Positions 21,581 through 32,599 of a DNA stretch of 64,000 bases are shown piece by piece. The notes beneath the pieces are model-generated. The model was not told where the DNA came from. It did no database searches and saw nothing but the letters and a program-made list of their open reading frames with translations. Source of the stretch: Evernia prunastri. Its lineage: Eukaryota > Ascomycota > Lecanoromycetes > Lecanorales > Parmeliaceae. The number at the start of each line of letters is the position of its first letter. The first letter of the stretch is position 1. The stretch is taken from assembly GCA_003184365.1 (NCBI GenBank), contig NKYR01000024.1, forward strand, positions 62,001 through 126,000, read 5' to 3'. A program made the position numbers and the translations under genes.

Positions 21581-22246
21581 TTTTTGGGTGGATGAGGAAC
21601 TCTGAAGAGGAATTCTTGCGGCGGCGTTGCGAGGAAGAGATGGCCAAGTGTCAAGTCAGAAAGAACTTCGATGCCGGAATCATTTCATTGCATCTCGCGT
21701 ACCAGAATCACACAGGAGACATGGTTGTGGCCGCTGTGTTCTAGCATCTTCGACCGAGGCGGATCGCATGTTTCCATTCAGGACTCCGAGGAAAACCTTC
21801 CAGCCAGTGTTACGCGCTCGGTGCTCTTCGCAAAGCTCCCTCATTCGAGATCTAACATGAACGGTCGTACATAAGTCAATCGTTAGTTTGGAGAAGGATG
21901 CATATGCTAGCGCCATCTCCACTTCAATTTCCCCTTTCTTACCTCTTTCAGTAAACTCGACCTTTGCACAATCCGAGCTAACAAGGGTTACAGCTGGTGC
22001 CGCGACCTACACAGCTACGATAATACCGGCAAAGGCCATACCTCAGCTCCCTTGGGATGCTAATCAGAACGCCAGCAACTTGATTAGCACATTGGTGCAA
22101 GCCGTCCGCTCTAGCTCGGTGTCGTAAAGATGACGCAAATGTTAAGATTCGCTATAACAGATATATACTAATAGCTGTTCTCCCAAGGCATTCTCTTGTA
22201 TTGACCATTGCTGGATCTTCACATGTCATAATCCAGTCTGCACAAA
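21581..22246. other. Divergent promoter region
   Basis: Between divergent genes. A 79-codon frame at 21888-22127 (+) is open but has no recognisable features. Probably promoter sequence shared by the reductase and oxygenase genes. Confidence 0.4.
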
Positions 22247-23350
22247 ATGGGCCTCCCAGTGTTGGATGTATTGGAGTACACCCAAGGCAATGCTCAGAAG
22301 CAAGAGCAATTCGGCCGAGATCTTTTGGAAAGCTTTCAGAGACACGGGTTCGTCAAGCTCGTCAATCATGGGTTTGACAAAGAGTATATAGATCAGTTGA
22401 TGGACTGGGTAGGCAGTCCTGTTCCAGGCCCCACCACGAGACCAAAACCATCTAATCAGCCCGTCTCCCCCCACAGAGCAATCGCTTTTTCAAACTGGAC
22501 TCATCCACCAAAGCCTCGATCCAAAACCAAAAGAGTATCAATCCCCAGCGAGGCTACAGCGGCATTGGCGGTGAGAACCTGAAAAAGTTCGCACTGGACG
22601 GTACAGGAGAGGATTTTGTAGACGTAAAGGTTCGCCCAACCACCTCCCATTCAGAAATTGTTCCCACCATCTGAACGCGAGCGTCCAATTTAGGAGCACT
22701 TCGACCAAGGTCCCCGCAACGACGCGTCGTTTCCGAACCAATGGCCTGCAGAGACCTCATCCAACGGCCTCATCGGCTTCCGTTCCTTCATGGAATCCTA
22801 CTTCGACACCACCTTCACCCTCAGCCAACAGCTGCTCTCGATCCTCGAAACCGCGCTGCAAGTCCCCGCGGGCACGCTCGCCTCCCGCTGCAGCCGCAAC
22901 CACAACGAGCTCCGGCTGAACCACTACCCGGCGACGACGATCGAGGAGATCAAGAACGGCCGCGTCCGGCGCAGCGGCGCCCACACCGACTACGGCGTGC
23001 TGACGCTCCTGTTCCAGGACCGGAGCGCGCGGGGCCCGGACGTGAAGTTCGTGCCGGTGTCGGCGGAGGATCCGTACGCGTTGGTCGTCAATGTGGCGGA
23101 TACGCTGCAGCGGTGGACGAACGGGGTGGTGCCGGCGGGGTTGCACCAGGTGACGATTCCGGGGCATCGACGGGGCGATGTGGCGGGGAAGTTGCCGGAG
23201 CGGCATTCCATCGCGTATTTCATGAAGAGCAATCGGGACGAGACGATAGGGTCGTTGCCGGAGTTTGTGAGCGAGCAGAGACCGGCCGAGTTTGAGCATA
23301 TTACGGCGATTGATTACCATAAGAAAAGGCATGCGTTGTTGTATGCCTAG
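22247..23350 (+). CDS. Fe(II)/2-oxoglutarate oxygenase, IPNS-like
   Basis: Three exons (22247..22408, 22477..22629, 22694..23350) give 323 residues, the usual size for the isopenicillin-N-synthase-like 2OG-Fe(II) family. The N-terminal part has MGLPVLDV, SFQRHGFVKLVNHGF and NRFFKLDSSTK; the C-terminal jelly-roll has LRLNHYPATT, the iron-binding HxD as His202-x-Asp204 in GAHTDYGVLTLLFQD, the distal His256 in GLHQVTIP, and the 2OG-anchoring RxS as Arg275/Ser277 in ERHSIAYF. All iron and co-substrate ligands are present, so it should be active. Expected chemistry: hydroxylation, desaturation or ring closure on a small metabolite. Exon 3 is much richer in G+C than exons 1-2. It is divergent from the NmrA-like gene and upstream of a second, unrelated-fold-subfamily 2OG enzyme. 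Confidence 0.9.
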
Positions 23351-25262
23351 CTAAGGTAGGTAGAAGTTTAACCATATAGTTTCAAACCGCTTCTTCATAT
23401 TTGGCCTCAACTCTTGGCTAATGAAATGGGACCTGGGAAAGACACTAGAATGACTTCAAAAATGGGTGCAGTGTATGTGGATACTGGTGGAAAACCCGGT
23501 ATACCTGCTATCGTTCCTTCCGCGGAGTAGCTTACCACCTCAATCTCTCCAATCGCCTATCCTCACCACAACAAGTCTAGCGACCTCTACCCGTATCTCC
23601 CCAGATTCGAATTCCGCCGAAGCACGCATATGCGGGCTTGATCCACAATGAGACCGCGATGGCCATGGTTGGTGCGGCACGGTATGGGCCATGTCGAGAC
23701 GATTCATGAGCGTATCCAAGAGAACGCGTGTGACGTGTCAAGGCTTACCTACCTTAGGTGCGCTAACCACTGGGGCCACAAGGTTCCATAAAAGATTATG
23801 GGGGGTTAAGATGGAAGACCGGGGTTTGGAGAGGGCCCAGGCTTCGGCGCTCTTCGGGGGTCGGGACGTTCCGCGCGATCCCATCATCTGGCTAGGTTAT
23901 TCCGTCTACAGACGGGCGCCCTTAGGGAGGCGGGAAGCAATATGCTCAGGCTTTGCTGGCTGGCGACAGATAGTTATAGTCTTTCAACTAAAATGGTGAA
24001 TGGTTAGCTAGGGGTTTTTTTTTTCTGTTTATATGCAGGAGTGTTCGCTAAAGTCGTTGTTATAAACTTAATTACATGCTTAATTAACGTTGCTTGACAT
24101 AAGGTAGAGTATGTGAGGGTCAAAAGGCACCCCCGACCGCGGTTTCAAGAGCTCGATCCGACCCGACCCGCCCCATGCATCGTACAGCGAAAGTTCATTA
24201 TTCTACTTACCACTGTACCTTGCTTCTCGCATCACGCATATCGCATATATTCACTATAAATGGTTGGGTGCAGAGTTTTTAAGTTCAAGGGGTTTACTCG
24301 CCAGATATGTACTGTAGATCTTATGCGTCAGGATATCAATGATGCATTCCAGTATGGATAGAATACTGTTCGTGTACGGAGTACTCTAGAAGAACCCCAT
24401 GGCTGCGCAGGAGAAGCGCACGCTATCGGCACTAGGGCCAGTCAGAGCTCGAAGTTGTAAGGCCCCTGCCGTGGTCCGTGCGGACTGAGCCTCGTTGGTG
24501 CAGAGGGGCATGGTAGCTAGCGCATGGTGGGGTCGGGCCTGTACCAGGCCAGGTGGGCTAGGAGGTGTATGGAAGCACGACATCAGGTATACGAGATTTT
24601 CAGTGATGGGGCGGAAGGATATCCGTCCGAGGATCGGCATCTATTTGATCACGGCCGTGCGCTGTTCGGGTGATGTTGGTTCGATTTCTCATGGCGTTGC
24701 TGTGAAGCCTCAAAAGGTGAAAGGGTATTGTTGAGTTTGTCCATTTTCTGTTTCCTGCGGCTTTACTTTAGATGTTCGGGCGATGCAATTCGAACTTTCT
24801 GTTTGTTGCGTAGTTTTTTGCGTTTTTTTTGTTTTTTTTTTTTGCTTTGTATAGCTTCAGAAGTGGGTGGGGTGCTTCGATTCGGACCGTCTGTGATGTC
24901 TATCAAGGTTAGCCTTTTTGACTTTATGCTTGCTTACTTTCTGCAGCTGCAGAGGCGAGACGGATCGATCCGAAGTTTATGCGGCTTTATTGGTTTATTT
25001 GCATTTTATGCTTTGGCCTTCATGCAGCTTCACAAGCGAGGTAGTCCGAAAGTCAATTGAGAAGTATGTACTCTGTACGACTTCCTCCGAGATTTGGGAG
25101 TATGGTAATCTTGGGCAGGGCTGTAAGTTTTGAAAGATTGAGTGTTGCTGCTGGAACCCTCTCTGCCTTGTGGGTCGCTGTCTTTCCTATCTGACCATTT
25201 CCTGTGTTAGCTGACCAGACTACCTCTCACTTCATTGACAAGACCTCCAACGTTCACTCACC
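23351..25262. other. Long intergenic region
   Basis: About 1.9 kb with no gene supported. It contains T-rich low-complexity runs (24010-24030, 24822-24845) and a leucine/phenylalanine-rich frame at 24728-25060 that is only a translation of T-rich DNA. Confidence 0.45.
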
Positions 25263-26332
25263 ATGGGGTCGACAGGAACCTCCCCCATGCCAAATGGTCG
25301 ACCACAGAAAGATCCCCGGCCAATACCCAAGGTGCCCGACCTCGACTGCCAATCCTACACGTCCGAAGATGCCCTCGTCCACGACATCATCGAGGGCTTG
25401 CGAAACGCCGGGCTCTGCGTTGTCCGCCAGATGCTCAAACCCGACATCCTCGCGAAGATCCGGGCGGAGATGAAACCACATGTACCCCAAGCGGCGACGA
25501 CCCCGGGCCAGTTCAGGCCGAGAGAGACGAAGAAGATATCCAGCATGCTGAGCAAATCCGAAACCTACGCCCTCCACCTCGTCGGGCATCCCGTGTGGCA
25601 GAGAGTGGGAGAGTACTTCCTCACCAGCACGCTGGAAAAGTACTGGGTAAACAACACCCACTCCCACCCTCCCCCCTCCTCCACACTTTCCAACCTCCCA
25701 CCCAACATCCAACGCTCAGCTAACCGCGAACCCTATTCCCCCGCCTCCAGAACGGCGACAAATTCGTCACCAGCGTCTCCAAGCCCCAACTGAACAACAC
25801 GCAAGGCTTCATCATCGGCCCGGGGGCCCGCGCCCAAGGCCTCCACCGCGACGACATCGTCTACCACAACGAGCACACGTATACGGAACAACACACCCTA
25901 GGGCGGGACCGCGGCATGGGCCTCTTCGTCGCCGACACGGCCACGACGCGCCTCAACGGCGCCACGCGCTTCATCCCCGGTAGCCACCTGTGGGACTACG
26001 CCATCCTCCCCGACGAATCCCTCGCCGTGCAGCCGGAGCTCGCGCCGGGGGACGCCGTCCTGATGCTTAGCGGGCTCTTCCACGGAGGGTCGCGGAATGG
26101 GAGCGAGGAGGCGAGGGTCGTGTGGGCGGCGTTCACGACGAGGGGGTGGATCCGGCAGGAGGAGAATCAGTACCTGTGTAATGATGTCGAGGCGATCAAG
26201 CGGTTGCCGCTCTGGTTGCAGATGTTTTGCGGGTGGTCGATTAGCAAGCCGTTTATGGGGTGGGTGGAGTTGGATAATCCGATCAAGGTGCTGCATCCCG
26301 GGTATGAGGTCGAGAATGATCCTTATTATTGA
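25263..26332 (+). CDS. PhyH-family Fe(II)/2OG dioxygenase
   Basis: Two exons (25263..25646 and 25751..26332) give 321 residues. The ATG sits in a good context (TCACCATGG). The N-terminal half has EDALVHDIIEGLRNAGLCVVRQML, and the C-terminal half carries the phytanoyl-CoA-dioxygenase-like core: iron ligands His160-x-Asp162 in GLHRDDIVYH, GATRFIPGSHLW, ELAPGDAVLM, the distal His239 in LFHGGSRNG and the 2OG-binding Arg250 in EARVVW. Fungal relatives of this size are tailoring enzymes of secondary-metabolite clusters (for example the FtmOx1-type group). Expected role: hydroxylation, endoperoxide or epoxide formation, or ring expansion; the substrate is unknown. It converges on the NRPS-like gene with 370 bases between stops. 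The coding sequence turns strongly GC-rich in exon 2. Confidence 0.9.
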
Positions 26333-26702
26333 GGTTTGGGGGGATGGGTTGCTGTTCGGATTGGTTGATTTATCTCTCCATTGGGACCAAGCAGGATATG
26401 TTACCGTAAAATAGTCATATACTTTTGATCTCGTATCGATACTGCATAAGAACACGTCCACCCATCAACGGGACGTGCAATCAACCGTGACCAGTGCTTC
26501 CATCTACAGTCTTCAGACACAGGCACATCCAGCCCACCTCCCGACTACCCCACACAAGTCTTCGGCGGCGGCGGGAAAAACCCCTCCGCCACAAGCCTTT
26601 CCACATTCCACCTCACAGCCCCCAAGACCCTCCCACCATCTTGCCCATCCCTTGGCCCATCACCATCCCCCACCTCCTCCCCAAGACCCAACGCCTCCGT
26701 CC
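26333..26702. other. Convergent 3' region
   Basis: The 370 bases between the stops of the PhyH-like and NRPS-like genes. C-rich, with no gene; it would hold the 3' UTRs of both. Confidence 0.45.
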
Positions 26703-29700
26703 TTACCTTGTGCACAAACGGAAACAGCCCATGCTCCTCCCCCTCTCCAAAACCGCCCGCTCCAACCTTCCCCGCCACTCCTCCCCCGCCAGCCCCTCCA
26801 CCACATACCCAAATTCCCCCCTCAGCATCCCCCACAGGTCCTCGACCCGCAACCCCTCCAGCACATTCTCGGTCCCATTCCCCCCATCTTCAGCAGGGGC
26901 GAAGACCAGCGCCCCGATCCTCCCCGCCACGGCCTCGACATCGGAGACGAAGATCCAGCGCCGCGCGTGGGAGCGATCGTACCCTCCGACCTCGACGCAG
27001 GCGGCGATGAGCCGCCAGAGGAAGTCCGTCGTGTTCGGCTCGTCGCCGCCCGCGGCGCTGATGATGTACCCCGGCTTGACGACGTGGATGCGCTTCGTCG
27101 CGAGGGCCGGGTGCGCCATGCAGTGCTCGACGAGCGCCTCTGAGACGAACTTGGTCTGGCCGTAGCCGTTGGCGCGCTCGGCCTGGGCGGCGCGCTCGGC
27201 GAGAGTGGTGGGGCCGCTGTTGTGCGCGGAGGAGGGGGCCGTGCCGCCGGAGTGGTAGAGGAAGGTGGAGATGCTGGGGGCGCGGGAGAGCAGGGTGAGG
27301 AGGAAGAGGGTGGGGGTGATGTTGGAGGGTTTGAGGGCGTCGAAGGGGAGGTTGTAGTGGACGCGGGCGCCGTTGTGGATGATGGCATGGATGGTGTGAT
27401 CGCCGCGGCCAGATAGCGAGTCCAGATGGGAGTCGGAGAGGCCGAGGTCGGAGGCGCTGAGATCGCCGGGCCACACGTGGATCCTGTTTTCACAGCTTTC
27501 CGACGACCAGCCTTGTTTCTGTGCGCGGGAAATGAGGCGTGCCTTTCCTTCTGATGGGGACTTGCATCGGACAAGGGCAAATACTTGACATTCGGAGCGT
27601 GTCATGAGAGTTTGGAGTATTCGAAGACCGACGAAGCCGGATGCGCCGGTAAGAAAAATATTCGATACGGGTGTATGGTTTGGTACCGATTGGGCCGTGT
27701 TTAAATCCTTCAAAAGCTCTTGCTCACAGGATCGGTATTCTTGGAGGCAGTCGACATCATCAAACTTCGCATCACCTGACTGCAGACCTCCATGGTCGAT
27801 CAGATACGCGAGATCACGGATCCTCGTTTGCGTGCTCCAGAGCTTGGAAGCCGGGAACTGAACGCCAAATGTTCTCAAGAACAGCAGGAGCTGAATCATC
27901 TGTATGGAATCCACACCGGCGTCCAATAGATTGAAGTCGTGACCTAGGAGCATGAGCCCTCTCACTTCATCCTTCCGAGCGACAAGATCTGCCACTTTCT
28001 TGCTGAGTGCATGCGCCGTGACTTCTTGAGTATCGAGAACAGATATGTGATAACTACTTTGAGTGCCCCCAGAGGCCATGAATGGCCGTGTTTCAAAGCT
28101 CGACACCCATGTGAGGAGGCCCTTCCGATCGATCTTACCAGATGGTATGACTGGCATGCTAGCAACAGCGAGATATGCGATGGGTATCATATATCCAGGG
28201 AGATGGTTTAAAAGATAGCATCTGACCATATCTTGATCTAAAAAGCCATGAGGATCGAGCGATATGGGTTTGTTGCTGACCCTCGGAGCCTTTGAGCTGG
28301 TCAGCTGAAGTACAGCAACAAGCTCACCCGCGAAACATCCACTCTTAGGCTGCACAACGACAGACACAGCAACACCAGGTAGCTTGGCCAATCTGTATTC
28401 GATGTCACCGGCCTCTACACGCTGGCCGCGTAACTTGATCTGATTGTCTTTTCTCCGGACGAAATCACACGAGCCATCCAACGCTTCGGTGTTATACCTC
28501 AGCAAATCTCCAGTCTTGAAGAATGTACAGTCTTTCAAGCCCACAAACTCAGCCCACGCCAAACCGGCAATAAAGGACGATTTGGTTTTCGCTTCGTTGT
28601 TGAGATAACCGCGAGCCAGGCTAGGACTTGCGACTAGGAGTTCGCCAACAGCACCGATAGGCGCGAGACGGTCCTGATCGTCTGGATCTACAAGCCAACA
28701 AGAGCAGTTCAGCAAAGGATATCCTATGGTTTCTGCTCGAGTCTTGCCGACAACCGTCATCAAAAAGCAGATACCGACTTCGGCAGGGCCATAAGCGTTC
28801 ATAAGCCGGACTCTATGCGCCCATCGCTCAACGACTTCTTGAGTTAGGCTTTCGCCTGCCACACACAGCCTCGAAAGAGTTGGGACATTATCTGGATGCA
28901 TCAAATTTGCGAAAGAGGGTGTGAGGAGTGCAAAATCAACTTTCATTTCATTGATCACTCTGATGATGTTGCTGATGCGGTCTTGTTCGGACGGAACGCA
29001 GACACATCCCCCAAAGATAAGAGTCGTGAAGATGTCCAGAATGGCAGCGTCAAATGTATATGCCGAAAACTGAAGGACCCGAGCTCCATGGTATTCCATT
29101 AGTTCGCCGTGTGTGACGAAATACGTGCAGATAGCTCCATGTTCATGAATCATACCTTTCGGCTGGCCGGTTGAGCCTGATGTGAAAAGGACAAAGACAG
29201 GATCCGAAGGTTTCACATCCGGCAATACGGTCTGCTGTTCATGAACAGAGGCGGACGTTTCAGCAAGAACCACAACCAAGCTTTGGTCGAGTTCGTCAAA
29301 GAGATGACTCAGGGATTTCGATGTCACCACTATCTTTGCGTTCGTGCTTTTCAGAATTTCTGCTAGTCTTACTTTGGGATGGGAAGGATCCAGCGGCACG
29401 AAGGCGCCTCCAGCTTTGAGAATTGCAAGCGTACCGACGACTGCCCACATGCTCTTCTCAAGCGCAAAAGGGATGTAGTCGCCAACTTTGACACCGGCGG
29501 AAATTAGACGGGCCGCCAAAGCCGTGGAATGTTGATCCAGTTGCAAATAAGTCAGTGAGCCGTCCCAAGCGCAAACAGCCTCGTTTTGTGGTATTGCTTT
29601 CACCTTGCTGCGGACCATGTGATGAATACAAGTGGGCAACGCCTTTGGTAGTTTCGGATTCCATCTCAGGATTGTTGTTTTGTCCTTTGGGCTGATACAT

Positions 29701-30544
29701 TCGATCTCGCCAAGACCCTGCACAGTCCTGGTACTCAACTCACACAAGATCTTCTGAAACGTGGCGACTATTGAGTTGGCATATGAATTGGAGTATTTGC
29801 CGCCATGGTAGAAAAAGCACACGTTTTGAAATCCGGGACAGGTGTTAAAACGTAAGACTAAATCGAACTAGATCGAGCCTCGTCAGATAAGAGAGCTAAG
29901 AGAGCGGAGTTCCACGTAGCAGAAGACTGGGTAGAGATTGGCTGAACCCGACTGGCTCCGTACATCGGGCCCCGGGCGCCGCTTCTCACGTGGTTCAAAT
30001 CAAGCACTACTTGAGAAAGACACACCTTGTACACGACCCGAAGATATCGGTACTGCAGCCCCGAACTCCGAGCTTCATCTGACCATCCACAGCTTGCAGA
30101 AGCCTCTGAGCATAGAAATACCGCAGTATTGACTCGATTTTCCTCACCATCACACGGGGTAAGAACCCGTTCTGAATCAGGGCTATACTTCCCTGATTGG
30201 CGCTCTACAAGGGCTTGGTACTGGCATATGGAAGCCTCTGAAATATCAATGATATCTGTAGTCTTGGAGCAGCTGTCGAGCGAGTCACCGTGAGAAGCCG
30301 TCAATCGCGCAACAGAGATTGTTTCCTCCGAGAGATAGGCTCGTAACAAAAGCGCCCAACCAAGTTGCACAGATTGAACAGATAAGTCTTGAATGAATTT
30401 CATGCCGTTGAGACAGTCATTGCTTTCAAACACAGAGACAGTGCCAACATACTGACGCGGTCTCTTTGTTCTTCCTGCTGGTGGAGAAGAGGAATTCTCT
30501 TGGGAAAGATTTCGCTCGCCGTCAACGTCTTGAAATGATCTCAT
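26703..30544 (-). CDS. NRPS-like synthetase: (C-like)-A-T-R
   Basis: Two exons (30544..30026 and 29867..26703, 158-nt intron) give about 1227 residues. Residues 1-230 look like a truncated condensation-type domain (QDLSVQSVQLGWALLLRAYL; FDLVLRFNTCPGFQN), as in other fungal NRPS-like reductases. The adenylation domain has LFTSGSTGQPKG (about 400), FDAAILDIF with Asp at about 446 (the residue that grips an alpha-amino group), NAYGPAE, FKTGDLLRYN, RKDNQIKLRGQRVEAGDIE and PSGKIDRKGL. The carrier domain has LLDAGVDSIQ with the phosphopantetheine serine at about 827. The thioester reductase has FLTGASGFVG (about 912-921) and the YxxxK NGYGQTK (about 1075-1079). It should activate one amino acid and release it as an aldehyde or alcohol, as LnaA/LnbA-type A-T-R enzymes do. 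The A/T/R frame is intact and the intron placement is my inference. It is the core gene of the cluster. Confidence 0.9.
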
Positions 30545-31053
30545 ACTGGGCTTGTAGAAGAGAATAAGGCCACGGACTATTGGAAGTGCAATGCTATCAT
30601 AAGATCAGAGTATATCATCTCCAAGCACAAAAGTGCTTTCTTCATTTCCCAGACAATACAAGTGCGAAATTTCAGTACAAGGGGCGTACGTTTTAGTACC
30701 AAAACATTGTAACAATTGAAAATATGCAAGGCATTGTATGATACAGTAAATACTACAAGCAATACTGTCATCTTTCAAAGCTACTTTAACTTTACCACTT
30801 GCAAGACTGAGCTACCCCGGCGTAATTTGATGAATCAGATATGAGGTAAGTGCGTCTCGCGGAAAGAACAAAGCAAGATAATTTGAATGAGAAAGCTAGG
30901 TATCTCCATAGTCTGTTACGAATCAGCTTACGAAGGTCCACATTACCATCACCTCACTAAACGGTACATCCGCTATCGGCGGAAGCCACTCATGGACAGA
31001 GAGTTCATGCAGCTTGGGGATGAGCGCTCCTGCTGCACAACTCAGCACCACAA
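30545..31053. other. Upstream region of the NRPS-like gene
   Basis: AT-rich DNA with no gene, containing the promoter of the synthetase. No clear regulator-binding palindrome was picked out. Confidence 0.4.
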
Positions 31054-31482
31054 TTGGTTGGATCAAAGTATAGCCGCCATGACTGCAATCTAGTAAGAGA
31101 TCCTTCAATCGAGCTTTCAGAACTTCTAGATTACCTGCTCAGCCTGAAGGGTACGGATGTCTTGATAGATGAATGCCAATTATTCGTATCACTGGATCGT
31201 ATCGTAGCAGATTTGGAGATGTGCCATTCTCGCACCGCTTTGGCCGCATTCTTGGCGACTTTGCTTGGCATCAGGAAAAGAAGGAGCTACGACGTTAGCG
31301 AAAAGAGTGTAAGAGCTATAGAGAGAGTAAGCATTATTCGTCGTCAGGAGTATCTTGGAGAGATGTTAGACAAGGGCAATGTTCGACTTAGTGCTTCACC
31401 ATATGCGACACTAGTGCTTATTGTCAAAAAACCGGATGAGAGACGGAACGCTTTGGCCATCGCATCTAAACCTGGACATTAG
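31054..31482 (+). mobile_element. Decayed Gypsy-type reverse transcriptase fragment
   Basis: The 142-residue frame ends in YLGEMLDKGNVRLSASPYA followed by LIVKKPDE, which matches the start of a Ty3/Gypsy reverse transcriptase, typically 'Lxx(G/K)xIRPSxSPxxxPVLxVKKPDG'. Expected downstream blocks (YxxDDIL etc.) are not readable, so it is an old relic. Confidence 0.5.
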
Positions 31483-31761
31483 TATCGCGCCTTTGTCCGG
31501 GCCCTTGACCGACCCCTAAAATGATTACTGGCTTGGTGCTCACTGCGGAGGTGATCATTGCTGATCTTTGGACGCGGATGGATTACTTCTGACGGGTTTC
31601 CAGTGCTCCGCTCACAGGTGGTTGTTCGTAACAACGCCCCTCAGAGATAGAGTTGATGATTGGATCTCACTTCGGCCGTAGTTCGCGATGTCTGCAACTA
31701 GACCATGTTCGGGCTAGCGCGCTATCTTTGCGACCATCATATATCTGAACTAGCGGCGCTT

Positions 31762-31960
31762 TCGCTTCAGCGTTCTTCGGAGGTGGAGAGCTTTCCGCAA
31801 TGCCTTCCTTTACCTATACCGTATTCTAGGCCGGGACTATCTCGCCACAGCGCTCATGGGGAGGTCGAGAGCTTTCCGCGATGCCCTTCCTTTACCTAAT
31901 CACTCTCCTAAGCTAGAACTATCTCGCTACGGCGCTCTTCGGGGATCGAGAGTACTCCGC
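31762..31960. repeat. Degenerate about 80-bp tandem repeat, 2.5 copies
   Basis: Units begin near 31762, 31841 and 31923 and share GGTCGAGAGCTTTCCGC-like and CTTCCTTTACCTA segments at 10-20% divergence. They lie next to the Gypsy relic and may be part of its decayed LTR or internal region. Confidence 0.45.
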
Positions 31961-32599
31961 TTAGAACTTATTCCCCTGAAGCTTGTCGATCACCGATCAC
32001 GTATGGCTGATTGAGGCTCTTGAGAAATTGAGATTAAGTTGAGATCTCGTAATTCTAGAAGAGAAGACAATCATTAGCGCTTACGCTGAATGGATCTAGA
32101 CTGATAGGATTTAGACGATAGCGCGCAGAGTATCAGATAAGCGAGGACGCTAACATCTATCTGTCTCTCATTGTGTGTACCAAGTCAAAACATCAAAAGC
32201 CTCATTCGCCCGGCCACACTCGGGGGGTTGTAAGCCTTGCCTCTCTAAGCCGGTATGACCAAGCAACAATCTCTCTCTTTCGGCCAGCTTACAAGAAGAT
32301 CTAACGCCCGTCGATTCCCACTGTCCACGTCCACAAAACAGCGGGATGTCGGTGATGGTCGGCCAGTGGGGAGGCGGGGGCTTACTTGATGGAGCGATGA
32401 CATCAATAGATTCAAACGACATCAGCTCAATGGAACAAATGGGTGGTGTGGGATGAGACCATGAATGAATGAAAGATTCAATAAATCAATCAATCAGACG
32501 TTCCACCTCCCAACACTCTCAGTACACTCATCGAGCCAGGCACAATACCCCATTACAAGACAAGCTCTTCCAGTCCCACCGTTTTGGCGGCAGCAAACG
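31961..32599. other. Intergenic, upstream of the MFS gene
   Basis: No gene supported; presumably contains the transporter promoter. A short AATAAATCAATCAATC run lies at about 32480. Confidence 0.4.

Noticed and set aside
22741..23332. Alternative long frames over the Fe/2OG oxygenase exon 3
   Set aside because: GC-rich shadow frames; only the HxD…H frame has family motifs.
23351..23757. Inverted repeat CTAAGGTAGGT / ACCTACCTTAG about 390 bases apart
   Set aside because: Only 11 bp and widely spaced; no element-like ends or target duplication, so probably chance.
24728..25060. 110-residue Phe/Leu-rich ORF as a membrane protein
   Set aside because: It is low-complexity T-rich DNA with no start context, motif or splice structure.
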